Source: Filosporella fistucella
Taxonomy: Eukaryota; Ascomycota; Leotiomycetes; Helotiales
Direction of reading: 5' to 3'
NCBI GenBank assembly: GCA_030077755.1
Contig: JAQJZZ010000012.1
Coordinates: 248,001-312,000, forward strand
Length of the DNA: 64,000 nucleotides
The translations under genes and the position numbers were made by a program. The notes below the pieces were generated by a model. That model did not search any database. It was not told the origin of the DNA and was given only the letters and a program-made list of their open reading frames with translations. Position 1 is the stretch's first letter. Each line of letters begins with the position of its first letter. Below, one piece after another: positions 24,815 to 35,069 of the stretch.

Positions 24815-26421
24815 CTACTCAAGATGCAACACCCCATTCTTAAAAGGATGATAATCCTCCTCACACTCTCCATGAAAACTCTCCTCCATCTCCGCTACAT
24901 CCATTCCAGACACGATATTCCTAAAATCATTAACATCAGTTCTCTTTCTTCCTCTGCCTACCATTCACACACTGGGAGCTTAGGACTTACTCATCAGTAG
25001 CCAAAACCTCTAATCCAGGCACACAATCAATCAGCGCAATAATAACATAAGAACCCACAAACGACCACGTAAACCCTATTACAGCCTCTAATAACTGAAT
25101 GCCTAATTGTCTCGTATTCCCATCAAAAAATACACCTCCCTCAATCACCGTCGCGCCATCATAAAACGCGACTTCCTTCCTGGCAAACAGGCCCGTAGAA
25201 AGCGTGCCTACGATCCCACCTATACAATGCGTCGCAAACGTATCTCCATTATCCACCCATCTGAGCCGCTTCGCTAGAGTTGTGGATTTAATTCGTAAAG
25301 CCTGTCTGCAGATCACAGAGCCAAAGACACCGAAGAAGAACGCCGTAGGCATATCGATGAATCCGGCCGCGGGAGTGATCATCACGAGTCCTGCTATAGC
25401 GCCCATAAAAGTAGAATCTAGAGACCATTTCCCGGTTTCGAAATAGGTTGTACAAGCCCATGTTAGGGCACCTGCTGAGGCACAGAGGTTCGTGACGCAC
25501 ATCGCCATCACGGATTTGAAGTTCAGACTTAATGTCGTACCGGCGTCGAAGGCGAGCCAAGCGTTCCAGATTATGACGAGAGCTATGAGTTGGGACATGG
25601 AATTTCCGGGACGGTGGAGGGCGAGGTGAGAGGGTGTCCGTGTTGCTGATTTTTTGGAGCGAAAGAGTGGGTAGGAGAGGTAGATTGAGATTGCTGTTGC
25701 GGTTGCACCACTGCAGATGTGGACTGGAGTTCCGCCAGCGAAGTCGAGGACTCCCAGGTTCCCAAGGAAGCCTGTTTCTGACCAGACCATGTGGGCGAGA
25801 GGACAATAAATGAGTGATGACCAGAGCTGTCATAATCAATATACTTGTCTAAAAAGAATGTGAAAGGAACTTACAAAAATGAACGGAATCAAGGGCAAGA
25901 CTCTTCCCCTCTCACAAGCTCCTCCAACCGCAATAGCACAAACCGTAGCCTCAAACACTAATTGAAACTCGCTGAAGAGAATAGCAGGAATAGTTCCAAT
26001 GGGATCAGCAAGTACACCTCTATGAAAAGCATATTTGAAATCTCCAATTACGCCTGAACCTTCTCCGTAGGCCAGCGAGTAGCCTATTACAAACCATTGA
26101 ATGGAACAAGTTGAGATCACTAGGAGAGAGGGCATGAAAGATGCCATGCCATTTCGACGATGGCTATATCCCGAATAGGCAAGCCCAACAGCTGGGATGA
26201 TTGGCCAGCAGAAGACTGTACAAACGAGGACGAAGAGCTGAATTGTGTCAGAAAAGATTTTGAGATAATGACTTCATGTTGCTCATTTCAAGCTGGTATT
26301 AATTGACAGCAGTGGAGACTCTCTGTCGAACGATACATAGGCACTCTTTTGATGAAAGTAAACTCACGGTATCAGTCAGATCACATGCCTCCCAAGCCTT
26401 TAACACCCCATCTCCAGCCAT
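24815..26421 (-). CDS. ammonium transporter (Amt/Mep family)
   Basis: Four exons: 26421-26368, 26237-25875, 25826-24991 and 24920-24815, giving 452 aa. It moves ammonium into the cell across the plasma membrane. Family signatures are all visible: WPIIPAVGLAYSG in the first helix, FQLVFEATVCAIAVGG, LWSSLIYCPLAHMVWS, DFAGGTPVHICSGATA with the first pore histidine, LAFDAGTTLSLN, and ATHCIGGIVGTLSTGLFA with the second pore histidine. The short tail is acidic (EMEESFHGECEEDYHPF). The intron after the 18-codon first exon is 130 nt. Four GATA-factor motifs lie within 280 bp upstream, consistent with nitrogen catabolite control of Mep genes. Which Mep paralogue it is cannot be said without a tree. 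Confidence 0.95.
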
Positions 26422-26553
26422 GATGAAATCGCTCAATCTGTAAGAAAACACTCCAAATCAACAGGTTATGAATCCCAATCCGCAGTACAAGATACAAAAG
26501 AGGCTGCTTTCAAAAATTACAAACGTGAAGGAACGTTGTTGATCTGGATGAGG

Positions 26554-26696
26554 CTATCAATGCACGACTTTCTTCTTATCGTCTCCTGGAAGAGTTACGC
26601 TGATTGGGACAAGTCGGCCCCGCATTCCCAAAAAGGCGATTGATAAGGCCAAAGGCTTGAGCATCGAATGCTTGAATGACACACATATGCCGATAA
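26554..26696. promoter_or_regulatory. cluster of GATA-factor (AreA/NIT2-type) motifs upstream of the ammonium transporter
   Basis: HGATAR matches occur at 26554-26559 (TGATAG on minus), 26576-26581 (CGATAA on minus), 26641-26646 (TGATAA on plus) and 26691-26696 (CGATAA on plus), all 130-280 bp upstream of the transporter start codon. About 0.4 matches would be expected by chance in this length. AreA/NIT2 control of ammonium transporter genes is well known in ascomycetes; use of these sites is inference. Confidence 0.5.
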
Positions 26697-27191
26697 CCAA
26701 TAAGGTGATTTGAACTAACTTATTATTTGTGATATGTAGTAGGGTCGAAAAGTAATTGCAAATATCGTGAGGTTGAAAAATCTTGCATACTTTTGAATCG
26801 CTTAAGTATCAAATATATGGTATCAAAATAATGGTACAGAACACAGAAGCGGTGTTTGCGAAAATCAATCATGGTATCCAAATCCCAAACCCAAACCCAA
26901 CACCTTTCCCTGTCATACTTCGTGGCGTCATTATCCCGACTCGGTGTCTTTTTTAACCTCGTCATCTCTTCCTCCGAACCTCCAAGGCCAGCCACAACTC
27001 GGCAGGTATTTGACATGTTGTCCACGGCCTCTCCGAATCCTAGTAGCAGATACCTACTAGCCTCAACCACAGTATATATAAAATCAGTGCCCATAATGTC
27101 ATGAAGCCCTCCACTGTCGAGATTCAAAAAGACATTTGCTACTGCAGAGACTTTAAGAAATTGAAGCATTTCGCATCAAATTCCAATCACC

Positions 27192-28577
27192 TCAGAACAA
27201 ACATGTCACATTTGCGATCTCATCAAAATATACCCACCAACTCGACTCCCTACATTCAGGAAGTTTGTCCAACTCTGCCCACCGCTTCTCGAGGAAGGTC
27301 TCCAAGGAGCGAAGAGCTTCGAATGACAAATACCCGGCAGTTCGTGCAAGACTCTTTCGAATCTCACGTCGTTGTTCGGCCTTGAAACAATGTGTTCCGA
27401 TGATGAGAACTGGGAACAGAATACAATGATGGAGTTTGTCAGTCAAATCATGACCAGATATGACTTCCATACAATTCGAAACAGTTTCCTGAACAAGAGG
27501 ATGGTTGACGTCCAGAACACTCAACGCTCTATAGAGATATACGGACGCCGTGAATCGATAGCATGCACAGAATGCTGCCCATCCTTTCTCATCTCGAGCC
27601 GCTGGACCGGGCTTCTCGTCATTGGCCCAAGCCTTCTCTTCGCGAGCTTTGACTGCCTCGGCCTGTCGAGTGGCTTGGTGTTCTAAAGCCGACTGTATCG
27701 AAAAAAGGACTCCAATAGGAGCTGTACTTCGGAAATTCCGTACCTCATGCCCAAGTGTAGCAAGTTGTGACAGAACAGCCATTGTCTCGAGGAAATCATC
27801 ATCAGGCTTGATATTTCCCCACCAGGCTTCACGACCCCCAAAATCGCTCCATGAACAAGCATCAAAGTATGGAGCATCCCCAATCAACATAGCATGTGTG
27901 AGATCCATTGTTGCAAATATCGATAGCATGAGTACTGGAAGTTCCTCCTCCACCTGAAATACTTCCCTCAACCCCGTCCATTGTTTGAGAATAGCCTTGC
28001 CTCCCACGATATGGTGATGAGTAGCAGAGCTTTCGGTTATAGGTTCGATGATTCCATCCAAGATACAGAGAAGAACATTTGCGATGAAGAGAGAATTGTT
28101 AATCTCGTCGGTATGCGCCCCGGTCAAGTGCTTCCTAAACATTCGAAGAGCATTATTCCGATCTTGAATCTTCGACAACGATAATGCCTTTTCGTTCGCA
28201 CTTCGATACGTAGCATGCGCATTAGCAACGGCTACAACTGACTGCAACACGATAGAATCTTTCGCCAGTACCTTCAAATCGATATGCGGTACCGTATTCG
28301 AGAGGTTGAAGCGGGGAAGTAGCTCGTGCTCGAAATAGAGCATATGATGATCAGTAGTCTTTTGCAGAACCGGTGATTGATATAGAGGGATCTTCTTGCC
28401 AGCCAGACGTCCCCTTGAAGCTACACAATCGGTCCATCGTAGCCTCACCTTTCCATAATCACAACGACGACCAATCTTGGTGCACTTGTCGCAAGCTGGC
28501 GTGGTAAGATCGCATATCACTCTCCTCTCCTTACATCCCCAACATGATCCCTCGACGGTACGAATCCGTGGTGGCAT
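27192..28577 (-). CDS. Zn2Cys6 transcription factor
   Basis: A single-exon gene of 461 aa. The N-terminal binuclear zinc cluster has the correct spacing, with cysteines at 12, 15, 22, 29, 32 and 39 (CWGCKERRVIC then CDKC), followed by a basic linker. The remainder resembles the fungal-specific regulatory domain of the fungal_trans_2 (DUF3468) type: helical with a YFEHELLPRF-like start and a moderately conserved acidic middle. It should be nuclear and bind CGG-type half-sites. It sits just upstream of the ammonium transporter in the same direction, 770 bp away, and two GATA motifs lie in its own promoter. Target genes are unknown. Confidence 0.9.
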   Translation of the reverse strand: MPPRIRTVEGSCWGCKERRVICDLTTPACDKCTKIGRRCDYGKVRLRWTDCVASRGRLAGKKIPLYQSPVLQKTTDHHMLYFEHELLPRFNLSNTVPHIDLKVLAKDSIVLQSVVAVANAHATYRSANEKALSLSKIQDRNNALRMFRKHLTGAHTDEINNSLFIANVLLCILDGIIEPITESSATHHHIVGGKAILKQWTGLREVFQVEEELPVLMLSIFATMDLTHAMLIGDAPYFDACSWSDFGGREAWWGNIKPDDDFLETMAVLSQLATLGHEVRNFRSTAPIGVLFSIQSALEHQATRQAEAVKAREEKAWANDEKPGPAARDEKGWAAFCACYRFTASVYLYRALSVLDVNHPLVQETVSNCMEVISGHDLTDKLHHCILFPVLIIGTHCFKAEQRREIRKSLARTAGYLSFEALRSLETFLEKRWAELDKLPECRESSWWVYFDEIANVTCLF

Positions 28578-31500
28578 AGCTTTCTCGGAGACATGGGCTG
28601 TAGGTGTTGATCTTGGACTGTAATCGCCTCTGCATCTGTGCTACTTGAGATGGAGGGAAAGATCATAGATATATGCGATGAAAATGGAATGGAAGGCTGT
28701 GAGCTGGGCTGCTTCCTTATCGTCTCCGCCCGGATTATCAGGCTGCAGAACCCGAAGTGGTCCACCAGAGCACCTGTGTTCCCCCACGTAGGCACGTGAC
28801 TGACACACCCATTTGAGAGCAAACACATAGCAAACATCCAATTTTGACCCAATAGACTGGCTCAACCAGAATGTGAGGAGGGCAGAGGGTGGGGGATGTC
28901 GAGATCGGCCTCTCCGTAATGGTGGTCTCGTCAAAATGCCATGACCATGCCAACCCCTTTCTCTTGTCCCAATACAATGCATCATTAATTCCCACATTCA
29001 TCATCATCCCTCCTCCTTACTTACACCCTTACATGGTGCACAATGCAGAGTTTTCACCTTCACCAACATCATCAAAGGCATCCATAACAACAATTGTTTT
29101 TGTTTGAAACGCCCTGCAGCCCGCATATCCTGGTGTACATATTATTTGCTTCTTTACGGGACGACATGAGATCATTCCCATCAATGTGGACTTCAGCTCG
29201 ACGCCTCGAGAGACGTGTCAGCAGCTGGTGTCGCTCATCATTGGGCAGACTGCTTCAACTGTGGTCATGAGATTCAAGCCAGAGGCTTTCTGCAGAAGCA
29301 TTTGAAATCTTCTAGAAGGATTATTTTTGGCACTTGGTTCTTCTCTGAGCTCACCGCTGCCGTGGTACAGACGCCCAATGTCGGCTTGGACATGCCTATT
29401 CTGCCTTTGATATGCATATACTGCCTATCATATTACTCTTATCACGCCTCTCTTCCCGTCTTTCAGGGGAGTAATGGGGTAATCCTATGAAGTGGAGACA
29501 AGTTCGTCTTCCCCATGGTTTTGGAAATGCAGGATTGATTAACCCTTGGCCCTCGATTCCGTCAATACGGTAGCAGCATACGGACGTATGTCCATTTATT
29601 TTCTCAAGCGGGATTTACTTGAGACTCGGGCGTGCGCAAATCAGCCTTGATCCTTTCATTTTGATGCCGTAGTTTTCTATACTCGGTGTTGGAATGTCTG
29701 GTTATGTTCTCTTGGCAGATGGCTGTGTTGCTGACTTTATTGAAGAGTCATCTTATTCTTACTCTTGTTGATGTATATTGTCGGAGTGCTTCAGATATTT
29801 CGGCTATGGTAAGGCGGTGTTGAGAGTTCATGATCGCTAAGCATTCAGGTGTGGCTGGGATAGAGTTGAACTTTCGATGATTGTTCTATATTCAAATGGC
29901 CTGTTTATTTACCTTTTCAGTTGGATGAGATGACGAATGTGTCAAGATCTTACTATTTTGTCCTGACATCGAAAGTTGCTTTGAAATTGTCATTTCTTTC
30001 TCCCCCACGTTCTTCACCCTCGCCTCAAATTCACACCTGCCTCCTTGAGCGAGCTACACTTTTTGTCGATGCGTCTTTGTTTCATGTTTCCCAGGTAAAA
30101 TGTCTCCTTTCTTCTCGCCGGACGACGAATAGAATTGCAACGTTCTCGCATGCTCGGTCCGAACTTCAACTCCGCCAAGACCGCTCCGACGGAATGTCAG
30201 AAGCACGGTATCGGAACCAAGGCTTACGGGAATTCAGATATCAGTCAGCATCTTGAGAGAATTTACATTGGTGATTTACAGAATCATGGTTAAATCTCCC
30301 TCCTGATCTCCTCTCTACTTGATATTTTATCATGTTATAAATGCAAATTTCAATTGCACGACCTGATGTTACCAAGGAGCACCATAGTTAGAGTTTCTGC
30401 TTCAATGCTGAAAGTGACAGCGCCGAAGGCTGACGCTGATCTTCTATCAACCGCTGCCGTCATGTCTAAAGATAAATCCCCTTTCAGCTTAAGCAAGTTC
30501 ATGTCACACTTTCCCATATGCTGTCAAGCACGATGCATCCGACATGTTGCATGTCGAATCACTAGACAATTAAATTCCTTTGTCTCTCATCCTAAGAAGG
30601 ATCCCACTTGTTATGAACGTGTAATAGACAAATAATTTCAAGTCCCAGCGGGTCGAAGCTTGTTTTTCAGCTTGAGAGAGGTTCTCGAAGATTTGAATAC
30701 GTTTAGTGCATTTGCCCATGACCAGTGCGGACCGGTGCACACGCAGTGACTTCAAATCTAGTATAGCCAGAACGAATTTTACAATTAGAGCTTGGGGAAG
30801 TGATTCTGACACCAGGCTTAAACGTCTACGTTCTTACAAACCTGGATTCACGTGAAATTAGCTGGAACAAATTGTCCCTGATACCTAGCGAGTCATTTTA
30901 CAGGGATGTCATCATTTAAATTTTCAAATTCGTTTGCTGCAGAGCACCAGGAGCCTGGATCTGAGTCCTCTGAAAGTGAGTGATTGGTCGTTTAGGTATT
31001 TTGTTGCTCAGGTAGTACTACACATGCGCGCGAACCTGGGAGCACCAGGAGATAAATGGCTGCCCCGCGATTTAGCCGTTGGGAAGGTAGCAGCCCCCTA
31101 CCCATTAGCCAACTTATGGCTCTTTCCTCTGCTGCTCTCTTGTCGTTTCTCATTCTAACGTCAACTTTCAACCTTCCGCCTCACTTTTTCACTGATGCGC
31201 ATACAGATTTGCATCACGGAACCATTGTCGCTGCCATTAGATCCAGTTCACCAACGTGTTCATGCATCAGGAATGATTATGCAGGATTCTGATGAACTCG
31301 TAAGGTAGGAGTCTCTTGGGTAGTGATTCTTCGAAGGAGTATGCATGTTGCCGCCTTTTTGGTGTCTACCTAGCTTTTGTACAACGAGGATGCTTGGTCT
31401 TGACAAACCATTCGTTGGCTGTCTTGAGAGGGGCAAACTCTCGAATCTGTCACAGAGCATCGCTACGCTGAAACTTGCAACTTACACTTGACGTGACGTA

Positions 31501-31620
31501 TGGATGATCAAGTAACCTACGAAGCGTGATCCAGTCAAAGTTGTATCTCATCGGCTGTCTCCCATACTTAACACTCCATTTGCTATACCGTCTGCTCAAA
31601 CCAATTTTGTCCAGCCGGCC
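28578..31620. other. 3-kb gene-free region
   Basis: The left 300 bp are the promoter of the Zn2Cys6 gene. The remainder has only short frames without domains (for example 29215-29490 and 29921-30256 plus). No RNA gene or repeat stands out. Confidence 0.4.
28717..28740. promoter_or_regulatory. pair of GATA-factor motifs upstream of the Zn2Cys6 gene
   Basis: TTATCG at 28717-28722 and TTATCA at 28735-28740 read as CGATAA and TGATAA on the coding (minus) strand, 140-165 bp upstream of the start codon. A close pair in one orientation is the usual arrangement for AreA/NIT2-type sites. Binding is inferred only. Confidence 0.4.
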
Positions 31621-33512
31621 ATGGCAGATAGCACAGCAGCTTATGTCGTTAAAGTCGAAGGGGAAGGACATGAAGACCGAAAGACAACATCCTCGAGTCC
31701 TAAGACTATGATTGAATCGGCAATGCAGGCAAATGGCTCGAGCAGATCGTATATCCAATACATCGACAAACTTGTCGGAGAAGGGTACGAATTTCGTTGG
31801 TTCCAAAATTTTCTCAGACACCTTCCTGAGAAAGATCATTCAAACTTCATGAAAGTGACAATAGTCGACTCGATCAAAGGAACTATGCATTTCAAGGATA
31901 CTCCGGTGCTTGACTCTCAAGATCAAGCTAGAGTACTCCAAATTCGCAGCCCGAGGTCACGACAAGACTTATTGTCGTGGCGTATCCGGGGGCTTGCTTT
32001 ATTCCACATCATGTGCTTGGCACGATTGGAAAGTCTGTTCGACATTCATCCAAGCACTTTACAGCGCCCCTTCATGGATGTCAAGCTGGGAAGCAAATGC
32101 GATGATGGGGAGTGGCACCATACTAAACGAAATTTTGTCCTGGAGGAAGATGCTGAGAGTATTTTACTTCCCGAGAAGAAACTCGGGTTTCAATATCTAG
32201 ATTTCATGTGCAATGTGTACATGAATCGTGCAGCAAGCTCGACAGAATGTCGGAGGGCATCTGTAATGATCTTTGAGAATGGTTTTGGCACAAATTCGAC
32301 AGCACAGCCTACCAGTACGTGTAGCCAGAGGGTTTTCGGCAGAAGTTGCTGAAAGTGGAATTAGTAATATTTTGGATTCACGATACCTTGCATGGCGAAT
32401 TCGAAAAGTTTTCGCCTCTGTCATACTCCCAACTTTACTGCTCCCCGAGAAACAGTTGGGTTTCAACTTCAAAGCTGTTGCAAGAAATCATAACCTGGGA
32501 GAAAGAGATCGTGAAATCCGCAGATCTCAACCTCAGTCACTTTGCTCTCCCTCTTGCATACCAATATCTACGAGCGGTATATCTGAAATTTCGAGTAGGG
32601 ACCACTAACTAACGCTATTTAGATCACAGATTCTCCCGTTATTTGGATACAATGCTTGTCAAACAGCGTGTCAAAGATTGCGTCGACACGATAAATGGTC
32701 TAGAGTTCACAATGCAGGAAATGCTGAGCCAGGATGAATATTCAAAAACTCAACAAAGACTTCAAAGTCTGCTCAGAAACCTTGAGTACTTCAGAAAGGA
32801 AATGAAGGAAGTACAACGCGATTTTGCAGCAGAAAGGCAATTCGCACTACTGAATTCCCAACTCTACGAAGCTAGAACCTCGATAGAGAGTTCGCAGAGC
32901 GTAGTCAGGTTGACCAAATTAGCGTTCATCTTCGTTCCGTTGAATTTCTGCACCTCGTTCTTCGGAATGAATTTCAAAGATTTTGGGCAAGGAAAACTTA
33001 GCATCTGGGTATTCTTCTTGAGCGTTGTACTAGGAGCAAATTTTACACTCGGCATTATATTATCGTACTCAGCATGGGCATTTCCAGATATATGCGTCTG
33101 TGTCCTAAAAGTATGCTGGCTTTCTCCTCGTGCTGGTTTCTGGCTGGCGTTTCTTATGCTTATTGCCTGGAACAAGACAGAGCAACTTTTTGGGTTGGAG
33201 GTGATAAACTATACCACCAAAGGACAACGAGGCCATTACCATGAACGATCGATTGAGCCGAAACTCGAGGTAGAATATTGGCAGAAACGATGGGGTGGGA
33301 ACAGGTCAATTCTTGGCAGAGATTGTGGATTCAAAAGACTATGCAAATATTACTCGTACTCGATAAGGAATTCAAGAGGCCAGATTGGGAGGATGACAGT
33401 GCTTGATAAGATCCTTGGTCGCTTCTCGTGCTGGAATTTGAAGGATAGCAACATAGGACCTTCGAACTTTTCAAGCGTGAGTGACAAGTTCTGCATAGGC
33501 ATGCTCATCTGA
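31621..33512 (+). pseudogene. CorA-like Mg2+ transporter-domain protein, broken by frameshifts
   Basis: The reading starts at the ATG at 31621 and runs through family-like text (LARLESLFDIHP, FVLEEDAESILLPEKKLGF, CRRASVMIFE). It must change frame near 32265-32300 (to EVAESGISNILDSRY and KVFASVILPTLL), again near 32462-32480 (to KLLQEIITWEKEIVKS and SYQYLRA-like text), and is one base out across a probable intron at 32577-32622. It then continues to 33512 with a coiled-coil stretch (TMQEMLSQDEYSKTQQRLQS), two membrane helices and the hallmark FFGMNF with the GMN motif at about 32965, followed by an unusual ~180-residue tail. Each of the three breaks is too local to be an intron. Other genes in the window show no such errors, so decay is likelier than bad sequence. 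The intact family is thought to move divalent cations or sit in membranes with unknown role. Confidence 0.7.
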
Positions 33513-33890
33513 TTAGCGGTCCCTAAGGATCATATGGAAGATGAAGACTCTTCTACCATTTTCAAGCGCTTGCTATAGTCTCTTGCTTCTCTTTTCCCCT
33601 AATGAATTCGTATACACATCGTCCAAACACAATTCAAATCATGAAAAATGGGAGAAGAAAAGTATTCAAAACTCCCACTTTGGTGTGGTAAAAGTCTATG
33701 AGCAGAAGGGTATATACATTATATTAACCAGCCGTTGTATGCAACTCATTCCATTCCAATCCAACCAGTTTGATTCAATTCAAATTCCACTCCAGTCCAT
33801 TGAATGCATGCTCCCACCCATAGATAAACCACTGAAAATGCTCCACAAAACCAGCCATTCAAAAACACGACCAATCTCTTCACACATTCT
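33513..33890. other. short spacer between convergent genes
   Basis: Nothing supported; it contains the 3' ends of the CorA-like remnant and the tyrosinase gene. There are repeated attccattccaatcc-type runs at 33748-33800. Confidence 0.4.
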
Positions 33891-35069
33891 CTAGTAGTTA
33901 TACCTATAACAAAATGGAACACCTGCAATCACCGTTCCAGAGAGAGTATTCATGATATCCCTAATCTTAACATCTGGTCTGATACCACCCATTGAGACGA
34001 CGGTATCCATGGTTAAGGGCTGGCCTTGTGCGTTGTTCCCATTGATGCCGAGAACGCGGTTGCCGTCTGCGTTTTGCCAGATACGGAAGGAGTGGTCGAC
34101 GAAGGAGTGGTGCATCCAGAAAATGGGGTCGGAGGGGGAGGCGGAAACGTCAGACATGATGCTGCCGATTCCGTTGTGGCCATAGGCGTGGGGACTGGGG
34201 TGATGTTAGTTTCGAGGTTGGCTGGAGGGGTGTAGGATTAGGGTTGTAGATATATTAATAATGCCGGGGAATATAAGGTTGAAAAATAAGACTTACCCTC
34301 CCTCAGTACAACTCTCCATATCAGCATACGAAGTTCTCGAGTTACAGTAATTGACGAAGTCTTGATTACACTGAGCAGTCAAGCTCTCATCCACCTTTCT
34401 CGACAGACAATGTGGCGTATTACTGTTTCCAGGACCGATATTGCAAGTCAAACCTGCGAAAGCTCCGCTCTGGATACACACAGCTGTGTCGGGAAGATGT
34501 CCAAAATAAGCATTATTGGTAAACATATCCGATTGTGCGAATCGGCCAGCATCCTTCGTCTCATCCCACCATGGGAACGCGCGGTTGAAGCCGCACTCGG
34601 CGCGGAGGACTTGCTCGAATGTCCAGAGGTAGTAGCGGTGCCAGATCAAGAACTTGGGGTTGTTGTGGATATTGGGCATGTAATTTTGATGCAGGCGGAC
34701 CAAGTCCTCGTACCTGTTCTTCGCGGGGGCGAAGTTGCCAGAGGGAGGCTTGCCCATCAGGCATTTGATAGCTGCCATTAATGCTACGCGGTCGGAAGTC
34801 GAGTATTGCCGCCATTCGAAGCGCATTCCTGGACTAGCGGCGCATGCTGCTGATGCTGCTGTCGCGGCGGTAGCGAAGTTTGAAGGCGAGAGGATGATGG
34901 TTGTCTCGTTGTGCTCGAGGCCTATCATGTCTTTTCCTGCTTTGATATCTTCGAGGGAGAAGGGCTTGAATTGTTTTGGAGGGACTGGGATAAGAGGGGC
35001 GAGTTGTTGAGGGACGGTTGCGCAGGAGACGAGGGAGGCTGCCGCCAGGAGGAGGAGGGAAGACCGCAT
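33891..35069 (-). CDS. secreted tyrosinase (type-3 copper phenol oxidase)
   Basis: Two exons, 35069-34297 and 34194-33891, give 358 aa. A signal peptide (MRSSLLLLAAASLVSCA) begins the protein. The copper A site has histidines 127, 135 and 144 (last two in HNNPKFLIWHRYYLW), and copper B has H260, H264 and H287 (DPIFWMHHSFVD), so all six ligands are present. It should hydroxylate or oxidise phenols to quinones outside the cell, as in melanin formation or defence. The length matches short secreted fungal tyrosinases that lack the long C-terminal lid; no thioether Cys-His pair is obvious. Physiological substrate unknown. Confidence 0.93.
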
